A DNA stretch of 64,000 nt from assembly GCF_000192475.1 (NCBI RefSeq), contig NZ_AEYW01000001.1, positions 291,272 through 355,271 of the forward strand, written 5' to 3'. The stretch comes from Ruegeria conchae. GTDB taxonomy: Bacteria; Pseudomonadota; Alphaproteobacteria; Rhodobacterales; Rhodobacteraceae. The notes below the pieces were generated by a model, which saw only the letters and a program-made list of their open reading frames with translations, did not search any database and was not told the origin of the DNA. Numbering within the stretch: position 1 is the first letter of the stretch; each line of letters opens with the position of its first letter. Below are positions 35,556 to 44,994 of this stretch, piece by piece. A program made the translations under genes and the position numbers.

Positions 35556-36395
35556 ATGGCCGAGGAAGCCAAATCCGGAAACGCCGTTTGGGAGACGATC
35601 AAAACCATCGTCTACGCCCTGCTGATCGCGGGCGTTTTCCGCACCCTGTTCTTTCAACCGTTCTGGATTCCCTCCGGTTCGATGAAGCAGACGTTGCTGA
35701 TCGGAGACTTCCTCTTCGTCAACAAGATGGCTTACGGATACTCCTACGCTTCCTGTCCCAGCCTGATCATCCCCAGCGTCGGTCTGAACATCGATGCCGA
35801 AGATATCTGTGGCTGGATGCAGGGCGATGAAAACACTCGCATTCTGGGCGGTGAGCCTGAGCGGGGTGATGTAATCGTCTTCCGCCATCCCATCACTGGC
35901 CGTGACTATATCAAACGCCTGATCGGCTTGCCGGGCGACCGCATCCAAATTCGCCAGGGCCAGATCATTCTGAATGACACGCCGGTGCCTCAGCAACCTG
36001 ACGGCGTATTCACCGAGATCGCCGAACCGCAGGGCCCGCAAGGTCTGCGCCCGCGCTGTGAAAACGGCCCCGTGGGTATTGGTGGTTTGTGCGAAAAGTC
36101 TCGCCTGATCGAAACCCTGCCGAACGGCGTCTCCTATGATGTGCTGAATATCGGTAATCAGGGTTCGGACAACACGGGCATCTACACCGTGCCTGAAGGC
36201 CACTATTTCTTCATGGGCGACAACCGCGACAACTCGGCCGACAGCCGCCTGCCGCAATCCGCAGGCGGCGTAGGTTTTGTGCCTTTCGAAAACCTGATCG
36301 GACGCGCCGACCGGATCATGTTCTCCTCCGCCGGCCGCTCGATGCTGTTCTTCTGGACTTGGCGCGGTGATCGCTTCTTCAAGGCGGTCAATTGA
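35556..36395 (+). CDS. lepB: Signal peptidase I
   Basis: A 279-residue serine/lysine protease that cleaves signal peptides on the outer face of the inner membrane. One N-terminal membrane helix (residues 13-34) is followed by the catalytic serine in [11 protein letters not shown] (S42) and the general-base lysine in [13 protein letters not shown] (K120); the late box [17 protein letters not shown] is present. An insert of about 30 residues with cysteines (CPSL, DICGW) lies between boxes, and two more cysteines at RCENG and GLCEK may form disulfides. Its stop overlaps rnc (TTGA). Confidence 0.96.
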   Translation: MAEEAKSGNAVWETIKTIVYALLIAGVFRTLFFQPFWIPSGSMKQTLLIGDFLFVNKMAYGYSYASCPSLIIPSVGLNIDAEDICGWMQGDENTRILGGEPERGDVIVFRHPITGRDYIKRLIGLPGDRIQIRQGQIILNDTPVPQQPDGVFTEIAEPQGPQGLRPRCENGPVGIGGLCEKSRLIETLPNGVSYDVLNIGNQGSDNTGIYTVPEGHYFFMGDNRDNSADSRLPQSAGGVGFVPFENLIGRADRIMFSSAGRSMLFFWTWRGDRFFKAVN

Positions 36396-37069
36396 AGCTA
36401 TCGGCCGAGATAAAAGCGTTCCAGCAGCGCTTGGGGTATGAATTCTCCGACCCCGAACTGCTGGTGCGCGCGCTGACCCACGGCTCGGTGTCTTCTGCCA
36501 CGCGCCCCGACAACCAAAGGCTGGAATTTCTGGGCGACCGGGTGCTGGGTCTCGTCATGGCCACCGCATTGCTTGAAGCTGACAAGAAAGCCTCCGAAGG
36601 CCAGCTGGCTCCCCGGTTCAATGCGCTCGTGCGCAAAGAGGCCTGCGCAGATGTCGCCCGTCAGATCGATCTGGGTGCGGTGTTAAAGCTGGGCCGGTCC
36701 GAGATGTTGTCCGGGGGCCGCCGCAAACAGGCCCTGCTGGGAGACGCAATGGAGGCGGTCATCGCCGCCGTCTATCGTGACGCAGGTTTCGAGGCCGCGC
36801 GCGACGTGATCCTCGCCCTCTGGGGCGAACGCATCCACAAGGTCGAGGCTGACGCGCGCGACGCCAAAACCTCGTTGCAGGAATGGGCGCAGGCCCGCGG
36901 TCAGAAGCCGCCAGCTTACGTCGAAGTCAAACGCACTGGCCCCGATCACGCCCCGATCTTCACCATCGCCGCGCGACTGCAGGACGGGACCGAGGCACAA
37001 GCTACCGCTGGCTCCAAACGTCAGGCAGAACAGGCAGCGGCAAAGGCTCTGTTGGAACAATTGTCTTGA
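36392..37069 (+). CDS. rnc: Ribonuclease III
   Basis: A 225-residue double-strand-specific endonuclease for rRNA and mRNA processing. The TTG start overlaps the lepB stop. The catalytic signature [17 protein letters not shown] (residues 38-54) and the second acidic pair in [19 protein letters not shown] are intact, followed by the double-strand RNA-binding domain from about residue 150 ([14 protein letters not shown] to [13 protein letters not shown]). Confidence 0.97.
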   Translation: MKLSAEIKAFQQRLGYEFSDPELLVRALTHGSVSSATRPDNQRLEFLGDRVLGLVMATALLEADKKASEGQLAPRFNALVRKEACADVARQIDLGAVLKLGRSEMLSGGRRKQALLGDAMEAVIAAVYRDAGFEAARDVILALWGERIHKVEADARDAKTSLQEWAQARGQKPPAYVEVKRTGPDHAPIFTIAARLQDGTEAQATAGSKRQAEQAAAKALLEQLS

Positions 37070-37088
37070 TCCTCTGCGCGGCCAGATC

Positions 37089-37601
37089 ATGAAGATCAGA
37101 CCCGCCCAGAAAGCCGATGCCGCCAGCCTCGCGGCCCTGTCGATTGAGGTCTGGGTCGGAACCTACCTAAAGCGCGGCGTGAATTCCTTCTTTGCCGAAT
37201 TCGCACTGTCCGAGTTCACGACCGCGCGGTTCGAAGCCTTGTTGCAGGACGGCCAAGACCTTTTGATGGTCTCTGAAAATGAAGAGGGGATCGACGGATA
37301 CATTCGGCTGGCGGAAGATCGCATCGCACCTGTGGACGGGCTGTCCGACCTTGAGATAGTGACGTTTTACGTCCAGCCCCGCCATCAAGGAAAAGGCGTC
37401 GGCTCAGCGCTGCTGAACATAGCGATCGACTACACCCGTGAAAAAGGGCGTCAGTCGATTTGGCTGACGACCAATTCTGAGAACACGACCGCAATCGATT
37501 TCTATCTAGCCAAAGGGTTTGAACAAGTCGGTGTCACAGATTTCCGGATCGGGGACCAAGCCTACCCGAACCATGTACTGGTATTGAACACTTCGCCGTA
37601 A
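37089..37601 (+). CDS. GNAT-family N-acetyltransferase
   Basis: A 170-residue acetyltransferase. The acetyl-CoA pyrophosphate loop is in motif A: VTFYVQPRHQGKGVGSALLN (Q-x-x-G-x-G), and the C-terminal strand reads DFYLAKGFEQVGVTDF, both standard. The substrate is unknown. It is placed between rnc and era, where most relatives have nothing, and starts 19 bases after rnc; a gene on the opposite strand ends two bases after it. Confidence 0.9.
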   Translation: MKIRPAQKADAASLAALSIEVWVGTYLKRGVNSFFAEFALSEFTTARFEALLQDGQDLLMVSENEEGIDGYIRLAEDRIAPVDGLSDLEIVTFYVQPRHQGKGVGSALLNIAIDYTREKGRQSIWLTTNSENTTAIDFYLAKGFEQVGVTDFRIGDQAYPNHVLVLNTSP

Positions 37602-37603
37602 GA

Positions 37604-38980
37604 TCAAACCACGCGAACGAACCCGGTCAGTCCGGTTTTCTGATGCTCGATCACATGGCAATGAAACGCCCAATCACCCGGATTATCCGCGACCAGCGCA
37701 ATCTCGACCACCTCATCTTTCAGCAGCAACATCGTGTCGGTCATCAGCGGAGGCAGTTTGCGCAAGTTTGATTTTAAAGGCGCGAAGACCAACCCGTGCA
37801 AATGAATCGGATGCAGGTTGGGGGATTCATTGCGCAGCCGCAGAACATAGCTTTTGCCCATCTGCAAAGTGGCCAGAGGCCCCACATCTTGCGCGGCATC
37901 TCCCGGCCAAGGCTTACGATTGATCGACCAGAAATTGTACCCCAGCGAGCCACAAAAGCCGTTATTGGGTTCTCCGCCTTCTGGCGTCCAACCAAAGACA
38001 AACTCGTGCAGCTCGGCCTTGTTCAGATCGGGCCGTGCAACAGGGTTTTTGGCCAGAGGTTTAAGCTCTCGCATATCCCGCGCCACAGACGCGCCTACCG
38101 CCTGCAACCCGACCATGGACCGCAGCGGCTGACCGGGCAGCTTCGCGATCAGGTTCACGGTCTTCCCTTCAACCTCGGGCATCTTCACCGCGAAATCGAC
38201 ACGCTGGCCGGGGCCAAGCAGTAACGGCTCCGCAACGCTGGGCAGAGGCACGTCAATGTCCACCGGATGCCCGTCCCATGCGATAATCCGGGCCTCGGCA
38301 TGGTCGAGGTTCAGTTTGTAAATCCGGGTCGTATCGGTGTTGACCACGCGCAACCGAACCAGACCTCCGGCGGGGTGATCATAAACCGGCGCCTGCAACC
38401 AATTTGCAGTATGCACATTGCCAAATGTCCCCGCCCGAGCCGCTCCGCGCGGCGTATAAGCGGGCAGAAACGCGCCCACCTCATCCAGCCGGAAATCGCG
38501 CAGGTTGATCACCTGCTCGCTGTCAAACCCCGGGTCCTCGGCCTCGGCGATCACCATGACCCCAGTCAACCCGTGCGCCATTTGCTCCATCGTCATACAA
38601 TGAGGGTGGTACCAATAGGTGCCCGCGTCCGGGGGTATGAATTCATAGTCGAATTGATCACCTTCGCCCATTGGCATCTGCGTCAGATAAGGCACCCCGT
38701 CCATCCCGTTGGGAATACGCAAGCCATGCCAATGCATCGCCGTATAGTCGGGCAGCGTGTTGCGCACCGGCAGCCGCATCACCTCACCCTGATTTCCATA
38801 CAGAACGGGGGGAGGCGCGTCCGGCGACAGGCTGACCATCCCGTCCGTCACCTGATCACGTAGCGCAAAACTTGCGGGTTGGATCACCAACTCTTGCGGG
38901 TTTGACGCCAACGCGAACCCACCCAGTCCCAACGCACCTGCAGCAGCCCCGCTGCCCAAAAGAAACTCGCGACGTCTCAT
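37604..38980 (-). CDS. Multicopper oxidase (three-cupredoxin, Tat-exported)
   Basis: A 458-residue laccase/CueO-like enzyme. The ATG at 38980 gives a Tat signal (MRRREFLLGSGAAAG), so it is folded with copper before export. Copper motifs: HWHG (H83, H85), WYHPHC (H125, H127), HPIHLHG, and HCHVIEHQKTGL (H440, C441, H442, H446). The type 1 axial position is leucine (L451) where CueO and most bacterial members have methionine; leucine at that place is linked to higher redox potential in laccases. There is no methionine-rich copper-oxidase loop of CueO. Divergent from era with 158 bases between them. Confidence 0.93.
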   Translation of the reverse strand: MRRREFLLGSGAAAGALGLGGFALASNPQELVIQPASFALRDQVTDGMVSLSPDAPPPVLYGNQGEVMRLPVRNTLPDYTAMHWHGLRIPNGMDGVPYLTQMPMGEGDQFDYEFIPPDAGTYWYHPHCMTMEQMAHGLTGVMVIAEAEDPGFDSEQVINLRDFRLDEVGAFLPAYTPRGAARAGTFGNVHTANWLQAPVYDHPAGGLVRLRVVNTDTTRIYKLNLDHAEARIIAWDGHPVDIDVPLPSVAEPLLLGPGQRVDFAVKMPEVEGKTVNLIAKLPGQPLRSMVGLQAVGASVARDMRELKPLAKNPVARPDLNKAELHEFVFGWTPEGGEPNNGFCGSLGYNFWSINRKPWPGDAAQDVGPLATLQMGKSYVLRLRNESPNLHPIHLHGLVFAPLKSNLRKLPPLMTDTMLLLKDEVVEIALVADNPGDWAFHCHVIEHQKTGLTGFVRVV

Positions 38981-39138
38981 ATCTCGCCTCACTGAAAGAA
39001 TGAACGCCTGGCTGGATGCGGCTTGGCACAGCGCATTGCTGCCACCCCAGACGCATGACCGCAATGCGACAAATCCCTCTGGCCCGCCCGCCCATTCTGC
39101 TATAGGGGTGCGCACTTGCAAACAGGATCGCAACACAC

Positions 39139-40047
39139 ATGACCACACGCGCCGGATTTATCGCCCTGATCGGAGAGCCCAACGCAGGCAAATCCACCCT
39201 TCTGAACCGCATGGTCGGGGCCAAGGTCTCGATAGTGACGCATAAGGTGCAGACCACCCGCGCACGCATTCGCGGCGTGGCGATGGAGGGTGATGCGCAA
39301 CTGGTCTTTGTGGACACACCGGGCCTTTTCAAGCCCCGCCGCCGGCTCGACCGCGCCATGGTCGCCGCAGCCTGGGGCGGGGCGGCAGATGCCGACGTGG
39401 TCGTCCTGATGGTCGAGGCGCATCGCGGTATCACCGAAGGGGTTGAACGCATCCTCGAAGGGCTGGAAGAGATCGGGCAGGGCCGCACCATCGCTCTCGC
39501 GATCAACAAGATCGACAAGGTGCCGTCCGAGAAGCTGTTGGCGCTCACCAGTGACCTGAACGCGCGCTATCCCTTTGCCGAGACCTTCATGATCTCGGCC
39601 GAGAAAGGCCACGGCGTTGACGATCTGCGCAAATGGCTCGCCTCGGAACTGCCCGAAGGCCCGTGGCTCTACCCCGAAGACCAGATCGCTGATTTGCCCC
39701 TGCGCATGATCGCCGCTGAGATGACGCGCGAGAAGCTGACCCTGCGCCTGCATCAGGAACTGCCCTATCAGCTGACTGTCGAGACCGAGAACTGGGAAGA
39801 GCGTAAGGACGGCTCGGCCAAGATTGATCAGGTCATCTATGTCATGCGCGACGGTCACAAAGGCATTGTGCTGGGCAAACGCGGTGAGACGATCAAGGCT
39901 GTCAGTCAGGCCGCACGGGCGGAACTAGAAGAATTCCTCGACCGAAAGATCCACCTGTTCCTACAGGTGAAGGTCCGGCCCAACTGGCTGGAAGAATCCG
40001 AGCGTTATTCGGAAATGGGTCTGGATTTCAAAGACGGTAACGGATGA
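39139..40047 (+). CDS. era: GTPase Era
   Basis: A 302-residue GTPase needed for 30S ribosome assembly. G1 is GEPNAGKST, G2 around TTRARIRG, G3 DTPGLF, G4 NKID and G5 in ISAEKGHG; the C-terminal KH domain (LGKRGETIKAVSQAARAELEEFLDRKIHLFLQVKV) binds 16S rRNA. All motifs are intact. The distance from rnc is increased by the GNAT and multicopper-oxidase insertion, so era probably uses its own promoter (TATAGG near 39101 in the gap). It overlaps the following DUF1491 gene by ATGA. Confidence 0.97.
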   Translation: MTTRAGFIALIGEPNAGKSTLLNRMVGAKVSIVTHKVQTTRARIRGVAMEGDAQLVFVDTPGLFKPRRRLDRAMVAAAWGGAADADVVVLMVEAHRGITEGVERILEGLEEIGQGRTIALAINKIDKVPSEKLLALTSDLNARYPFAETFMISAEKGHGVDDLRKWLASELPEGPWLYPEDQIADLPLRMIAAEMTREKLTLRLHQELPYQLTVETENWEERKDGSAKIDQVIYVMRDGHKGIVLGKRGETIKAVSQAARAELEEFLDRKIHLFLQVKVRPNWLEESERYSEMGLDFKDGNG

Positions 40048-40373
40048 CCCGACTGACGGCGGAATTCTGGGTGCATGCCTATCTGGCGCGGCTGCGGTTT
40101 CAGGAAATACCAGCTTTTGTCGTGGCCCATGGTGACGACACCGCCGGCGCGGTGCTGATCAAGCTGAATACGCTTGACGGGCAGGCAACCGCGTTTCAGC
40201 GCAGTTTTGATCTGATGAGCGGTGAGCGTAAATGGGTGGAACTCTCTTCCGGCCCCGAGGGCGAGGTGGACAACGCCATCACCCGCCAACGCAGTTTTGA
40301 CCCTGATCTCTGGGTAATCGAGGTTGAAGACCGGCAAGGCCGGCACTTACTGGGTGAAGAAGGTTTGGACTAG
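40044..40373 (+). CDS. DUF1491-family protein
   Basis: A 109-residue soluble protein coupled to era by ATGA. It has the DUF1491 pattern: TAEFWVHAYLARLRFQEIPAFVVAHGDDTAGAVLIKLNTLDGQA and a late DPDLWVIEVEDRQGRHLL. No catalytic residues are evident, and the family has no assigned role. The family is found mainly beside era in alphaproteobacteria, so a link to ribosome assembly or RNA processing is possible but inferred. Confidence 0.85.
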   Translation: MTRLTAEFWVHAYLARLRFQEIPAFVVAHGDDTAGAVLIKLNTLDGQATAFQRSFDLMSGERKWVELSSGPEGEVDNAITRQRSFDPDLWVIEVEDRQGRHLLGEEGLD

Positions 40374-40484
40374 CGCGCCCAGCAATTAATCTTGGATGCC
40401 CGGCACAAAGCGACTATTTTGCTCTGAAACAGGCTGAACGAACGACCGGCCTATCGGGTGCCGCAGGAACAGGAGGGGAATTGA

Positions 40485-40808
40485 GTGGCTGAAACACTTG
40501 CCCAGAAACTGGAAAAGTCAAATCTCGGCCATTGGATGCAGCGGTTCGAGGGCTTTATGGTCTTCATCGGAGTGGTCGGCCCCTTCGCCACGTTGCCGCA
40601 ACTGATCAAGCTTTATTTTACCCATTCCGAACACGCCACCGGCCAGTCGCTGCTCTCGTGGTCGCTTTATGCGGGGCTGTCGTTTTTGTGGTTCTCTTAC
40701 GGGCTGGTGGTCGGCAAGCTGCCCATCTATGTGGGCAACGGCCTTTCCATGATCTTGAACCTGATGATGGTCATCGGCATCCTAATCCATGCCGGGGTCA
40801 CATTCTAG
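40485..40808 (+). CDS. SemiSWEET/PQ-loop membrane transporter
   Basis: A 107-residue protein with a GTG start after AGGAGGGG. Three hydrophobic segments follow a charged 18-residue start: GFMVFIGVVGPFATLPQLIKLYF, SLLSWSLYAGLSFLWFSYGLVVG and PIYVGNGLSMILNLMMVIGILIH. The PQ dipeptide in TLPQLIKL and the order of helices match SemiSWEET sugar transporters, which act as dimers. The transported sugar is unknown. It stands between the DUF1491 gene and a VOC gene. Confidence 0.85.
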   Translation: MAETLAQKLEKSNLGHWMQRFEGFMVFIGVVGPFATLPQLIKLYFTHSEHATGQSLLSWSLYAGLSFLWFSYGLVVGKLPIYVGNGLSMILNLMMVIGILIHAGVTF

Positions 40809-40839
40809 CAACCCCGCCATGCAGTTGGCGACAACTCGA

Positions 40840-41229
40840 TTAGTCTGCCTCACTAAAATAGACGAAGCTCATTTTGTTCCCATCCGGGTCGCGGGCATAG
40901 GCGCCGTAGAAGTTCGGTCCATATTGCGGGCGTTCACCCGGATCGCCCTCGTTAGTACCGCCATTGGCAATAGCGGCGGCGTGCACCTCACGTACTTCCG
41001 CTTCGCTTTGACATAGCAGGCCAACCATGTTGCCGTTTCCGACAGTTGCAACCTCTTTGTCGAAGGGCGTTGCGACCCACATGCTGCCGCCACCGCGCAG
41101 CTCATAGCAAACTGCATGTGGCATGTATTCGGCGATTACTTTCCCACCTAACTGAGGGACAACCGCGTCGTAGTAGCTGCGTGCTTTGGCAACATCATTT
41201 GAGCCAATCATGACATAGTTCAGAGACAT
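40840..41229 (-). CDS. VOC-family (glyoxalase/bleomycin-resistance-like) protein
   Basis: A 129-residue vicinal-oxygen-chelate protein. The opening MSLNYVMIGSNDVAKARSYYDAV and the end FYGAYARDPDGNKMSFVYF are the usual first and last strands of a VOC domain. The metal positions near the start read S-N rather than a clear histidine, while the late glutamate or similar is missing, so enzymatic function is uncertain. It is flanked by convergent and divergent neighbours and probably forms its own unit. Confidence 0.88.
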   Translation of the reverse strand: MSLNYVMIGSNDVAKARSYYDAVVPQLGGKVIAEYMPHAVCYELRGGGSMWVATPFDKEVATVGNGNMVGLLCQSEAEVREVHAAAIANGGTNEGDPGERPQYGPNFYGAYARDPDGNKMSFVYFSEAD

Positions 41230-41392
41230 TTCTCAAATCCCAGTAATTAGAACATATAGCGAACATTAGTCGCTGAACCCACCTCACGCAACCGGTTTTT
41301 CCTACTGTTCCGACCAGACTTATTTGTACCTTGAACCTGCAACGGCCATAAGATTTCCTGCAGGCATATCTGGTGACCTAACGAGGCCGAAA

Positions 41393-42118
41393 TTGGATTG
41401 GCGTGATCACGGCATACTTCTGACCTCTCGCCGCCATGGTGAGACGGCGGCCATTATCGAGGTTTTTACCGAAACTCATGGCCGCCATGCAGGTATTGTG
41501 CGCGGAGGCACTAGCCGCAAGATCGCGCCGAACTTGCAACCGGGCGCGCAGTTGGACGTACTTTGGCGTGCGCGGCTTGAAGAGCATCTGGGCACTTTTC
41601 AGGTCGAACCCATGCGTTCCCGTGCCGCCGCTGCATTTTCAGGTCGGTTGGCACTGGCCGGGCTGAACGCGGTGGTGGCGTTATTGTCCTTCTGCCTTCC
41701 CGAGCGCGAGCCACACCCCTCGATTTATAAGCAAACCGAACAGTTGATGGATTTGTTGGGACAGGATGAAGTTTGGCCACTTGCTTATCTGCGCTGGGAA
41801 CTGGCGCTTCTAGAAGAGCTGGGCTTTGGCCTCGATCTGTCGGCCTGTGCTGTGACCGGCGTGCGTGAGGGGCTGATTTATGTCTCGCCCAAAACCGGTC
41901 GCGCGGTCAGTGCAGCTGGGGCAGGGGAGTGGGCCGACAAGCTGTTGCCACTGCCCCCCTGTCTGCGTGGCGAAGGGGCTGCGCCGGATGCGGAGATCGC
42001 GCAGGCTCTGCGCACTACCGGGCATTTTCTGGAAAACCACCTGGCCCCGGCTTTGGGCCATACGCCGCTGCCTGATGCCCGTGCACGCTTTGTGGCGCAG
42101 TTTACTCGACGGCTTTGA
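41393..42118 (+). CDS. recO: DNA repair protein RecO
   Basis: A 241-residue RecF-pathway mediator that loads RecA with RecR. The start is TTG at 41393: GAGG lies six bases upstream and [21 protein letters not shown] is the standard RecO opening, while an upstream in-frame start adds a 23-residue run unlike the family. The OB fold is residues 1-80 and the helical part contains [25 protein letters not shown]; the zinc cysteine set is not complete here. The end overlaps a convergent gene by 17 bases. It completes the lepB-rnc-era-recO order. Confidence 0.93.
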   Translation: MDWRDHGILLTSRRHGETAAIIEVFTETHGRHAGIVRGGTSRKIAPNLQPGAQLDVLWRARLEEHLGTFQVEPMRSRAAAAFSGRLALAGLNAVVALLSFCLPEREPHPSIYKQTEQLMDLLGQDEVWPLAYLRWELALLEELGFGLDLSACAVTGVREGLIYVSPKTGRAVSAAGAGEWADKLLPLPPCLRGEGAAPDAEIAQALRTTGHFLENHLAPALGHTPLPDARARFVAQFTRRL

Positions 42119-42491
42119 ATACCATCTCGTGCCCGTCCTCGTTGCGCAGGATCAGCACATCGCCGGATACTTCGGATTGTGTCATCGCCATCAGTGCAGC
42201 GAAGTAAAAACCTTCGGCCTCAAGCCCGTCACAGGCTGCGCGGGTGGCGGCCAGATCGGCGATCTCGAACCAAGGGTAGGGGGCATTAAGCTTGCCCGAA
42301 TAAGTGTTGCAGGGGGCATTGCCTTCGATACGCCCCTCTTCGGGAAAGCGCAGCAATGCGCTGGCTTCGAAGGGCTCTCCGTCAATTTCCTGCAGTGCCC
42401 ATGTCTGATCCGCCGCGCCATAGGCGGCAACGGTTTCATCCTCGTTGCATTGAAACAAGGCCAGAGGCAGAAGCAGGGCCAGACGTAACAT
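42102..42491 (-). CDS. META-domain (HslJ-like) exported protein
   Basis: A 129-residue protein with a short hydrophobic N terminus ([15 protein letters not shown]) and a META domain: [40 protein letters not shown], with the conserved G-x-x-x-C-N-x-x-x-G/S. The cysteine after LFQ may be lipidated but is a weak lipobox. META/HslJ proteins sit in the periplasm or outer membrane and are linked to stress or drug resistance, without known activity. Its end overlaps recO by 17 bases. Confidence 0.8.
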   Translation of the reverse strand: MLRLALLLPLALFQCNEDETVAAYGAADQTWALQEIDGEPFEASALLRFPEEGRIEGNAPCNTYSGKLNAPYPWFEIADLAATRAACDGLEAEGFYFAALMAMTQSEVSGDVLILRNEDGHEMVFKAVE

Positions 42492-42503
42492 CGCAATATC
42501 CTA

Positions 42504-43049
42504 TCAGTATGGGTTCACGCCGCTGATCAATTCTTCGCGCACTTCAAGACGGGGCCGCCAGTTGTACTTGGTATCCTCACGCACGGGTGCCCAGAACAAC
42601 ACCCCGCTGTTGCGCCACGGGTCCAGGATGATGCCCTCGTCCATGGGAGCACCCTTGGCGCTGATCAGGGCCGAATGATGAATGATCCGAAACGCCGTCG
42701 GTGGGGAGGTAACCCAGTGCAAATCCAGCGTACGGAAACTTTCTTGTTTCAGTCGCGTGGTCATGGCTTGCGCCCAGTCATTACATAGGCCCTTCTCACG
42801 AAACCCATTTATGACCTTTGCGTTGTGGATGATCGCCGGATCGGTGACTTTCCAGTCCTGCTTCAATTGGCTGGAATAGGCATAGGATATCTCGGCAGCG
42901 CGGCGGGCTTCGCGTGGATCAACCTCGGGACCAAGCTGCTGAATGGCCAGCGTCAGTTTGTCGACGTCATTCGAGCCCGTCGTTGTCGGGGCCGAGGCGC
43001 ACCCGGCAAGGGCCAGGCAGGTGGCCAAAATTGCAATGATGATCTTCAC
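42504..43049 (-). CDS. Predicted lipoprotein with a cysteine/histidine/aspartate set (transglutaminase-like?)
   Basis: A 181-residue protein starting with GTG at 43049, eight bases after AGAGGAG; the signal ends in lipobox LAGC (C17). The order of conserved-looking residues is C89 in EKGLCNDWAQAM, H124/H125 in FRIIHHSALIS and D143 in GIILDPWRNSG, which matches the sequence order of transglutaminase-like and related papain-fold cysteine enzymes. The family is not one I can name with certainty. Anchored in the envelope, it may process peptides or cross-links. It is followed by the META-domain gene after 12 bases. Confidence 0.65.
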   Translation of the reverse strand: MKIIIAILATCLALAGCASAPTTTGSNDVDKLTLAIQQLGPEVDPREARRAAEISYAYSSQLKQDWKVTDPAIIHNAKVINGFREKGLCNDWAQAMTTRLKQESFRTLDLHWVTSPPTAFRIIHHSALISAKGAPMDEGIILDPWRNSGVLFWAPVREDTKYNWRPRLEVREELISGVNPY

Positions 43050-43209
43050 GCTCGAGTCTCCTCTGGCCGACATAGGTGCCGGTTCCGTTCACCGCCCTTT
43101 AACTGATTCCGGCCCCCGATCCGAGGGGGAAGTTTTGCCCAGACGATCACAAAGCCAGGTAGTACAACTCGGAACATTTGCGCCTTGGTGCCTGTACAAC
43201 ACGGAAGAT

Positions 43210-43236
43210 AAAGAAAACCCGGCACAAGGCCGGGTT
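43210..43236 (-). terminator. Rho-independent terminator of the acyl-CoA dehydrogenase gene
   Basis: On the minus strand AACCCGGC pairs with GCCGGGTT (43216-43223 with 43229-43236) around five bases, followed by TTTTCTTT. It lies 30 bases after the stop of the gene that ends at 43266. The rest of the 216-base gap shows nothing else clear. Confidence 0.85.
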
Positions 43237-43265
43237 CAGTTGGGGAAACCGCATCGAACCGGGCG

Positions 43266-44957
43266 TCAGCCCAGCAACCGACGCGCGATGACTTGCGCCT
43301 GTATTTCTGCGGCGCCTTCAAAGATATTTAGGATGCGCGCGTCACAAAGCACGCGGCTAATTTTATATTCCAGCGCGAAGCCGTTACCGCCGTGAATCTG
43401 CAACCCGTTATCCGCCGCAGCCCAGGCAACCCGGGCCCCCAGCAGTTTGGCCATCCCCGCCTCAAGGTCACAGCGCTGGCCGTGGTCTTTTTCCCATGCA
43501 GAGAAATAAGTGAGCTGCCGTGCGATCATGATCTCAACCGCCATCATCGCCAGCTTGCCCGAGACCCGGGGGAAGTTGATCAGCGCCTTGCCGAACTGCT
43601 TTCTATCTTGTGCGTATTGCATGGCGATGTCCAAAGCGCTCTGAGCGACGCCGATGGCGCGGGCGGCGGTCTGGATGCGGGCGCTCTCGAAGGTCTCCAT
43701 CAACTGTTTGAAACCTTTGCCTTCTTCGCCACCTAACAGGTTCTCCCCCTTCACTTCAAAGCCGTCAAAGCCCAGCTCGTATTCTTTCATGCCACGATAG
43801 CCCAGCACTTCGATCTCGCCGCCTGTCATACCGGGTGTGGGGAAGGGGTTCTCATCGGTTCCGGGGGTCTTTTCAGCCAGAAACATGGACAGACCACGGT
43901 GATCGGAGCTATCAGGGTTGGTACGCGCCAGTAGAGTCATCACATGCGTGCGGGCGGCGTGGGTGATCCATGTTTTATTGCCTGTTATCTCATAGTTGCC
44001 ATCTTCACCTTTTACGGCACGCGTGCGCAGGCTGCCCAGATCCGATCCTGTGTTGGGCTCAGTGAAAACGGCGGTCGGCAGGATCTCAGCACTGGCAAGT
44101 TTCGGCAGCCAGTTAGCTTTTTGCTCATCTGTGCCGCCAGCGATGATCAGTTCAGCCGCTATCTCGGACCGCGTGCCCAATGAGCCCACGCCGATATAAC
44201 CGCGCGAAAGCTCTTCCGAGACCACGCACATCGACGCTTTGGACAGACCGAAGCCGCCGTATTCCTCGGGGATGGTCAGGCCGAACACGCCCATTTCGGC
44301 CAGTTCTTCGATGATCTCAATTGGGATCAATTCGTCTTTCAGGTGCCATTCATGGGCGTTGGGCTCGACCTTTTCCTGCGCATAACGGCGGAACTGATCA
44401 CGGATCATCTCCAGCTCATCATCCAGACCCGACGCGCCGAACATGGTCGCACCGGATTGATCCTGCATAAGCTCAACCAGACGGGTGCGCGCGGCCTGAG
44501 AATTGGCCTGCGCCATCAGGGTTTGCACTTCACGGCACTGGAACCCGGACAAGGCGTCCCAGCCAAGACCAAGGTCCTGCAAACGCACTACCTCACCCTG
44601 ATTCATCGGAATGCCACCCGCGATCTGATGCAGGTATTCGCCAAAGGCGATCTGGTGCAGCAACTGCTCCATCTCACTGAACTTACCTTCAGCTTGAAGT
44701 GCCTCGGCCCAGCGTTGCATCTGCTGCAAAGATTGCCGGTAAGTTGCCAGCCATGCCAAACCATGAGCGGCTGTCTGGTTTGCTTCGATCAACGCGCCCG
44801 AGATGCGGTCATCGCTAGTGACCATGGCACGCACCGATGCACGGGCCTTGTCGAACACAGTTTCAACCGCCGGTAAGGCCGCTGCAGTCAATGTCAGAAG
44901 ATCAGGTAATACCGCTTGCTGCATCATGTTCGTCAAGTCCTGTCCATCATGGGCCAT
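43266..44957 (-). CDS. mcd: Acyl-CoA dehydrogenase, long type, probably methylsuccinyl-CoA dehydrogenase
   Basis: A 563-residue flavoprotein. A normal acyl-CoA dehydrogenase is about 380 residues; here an extra helical N-terminal domain of about 170 residues precedes it, as in methylsuccinyl-CoA dehydrogenase of the ethylmalonyl-CoA pathway. The core has FTEPNTGSDLGSLRTRA (FAD), NKTWITHA, QDRKQFGKALINFP, and the C-terminal ILNIFEGAAEIQAQVIARRL with the catalytic glutamate region. The ATG at 44957 has AAAGGA upstream. The name is by architecture and resemblance; other pathway genes are not in the window. Electrons would go to EtfAB at 56.4-58.1 kb. Confidence 0.85.
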   Translation of the reverse strand: MAHDGQDLTNMMQQAVLPDLLTLTAAALPAVETVFDKARASVRAMVTSDDRISGALIEANQTAAHGLAWLATYRQSLQQMQRWAEALQAEGKFSEMEQLLHQIAFGEYLHQIAGGIPMNQGEVVRLQDLGLGWDALSGFQCREVQTLMAQANSQAARTRLVELMQDQSGATMFGASGLDDELEMIRDQFRRYAQEKVEPNAHEWHLKDELIPIEIIEELAEMGVFGLTIPEEYGGFGLSKASMCVVSEELSRGYIGVGSLGTRSEIAAELIIAGGTDEQKANWLPKLASAEILPTAVFTEPNTGSDLGSLRTRAVKGEDGNYEITGNKTWITHAARTHVMTLLARTNPDSSDHRGLSMFLAEKTPGTDENPFPTPGMTGGEIEVLGYRGMKEYELGFDGFEVKGENLLGGEEGKGFKQLMETFESARIQTAARAIGVAQSALDIAMQYAQDRKQFGKALINFPRVSGKLAMMAVEIMIARQLTYFSAWEKDHGQRCDLEAGMAKLLGARVAWAAADNGLQIHGGNGFALEYKISRVLCDARILNIFEGAAEIQAQVIARRLLG

Positions 44958-44994
44958 GAATCACGTCCTTTACTGGGTCGTCTGGTCATATCAT

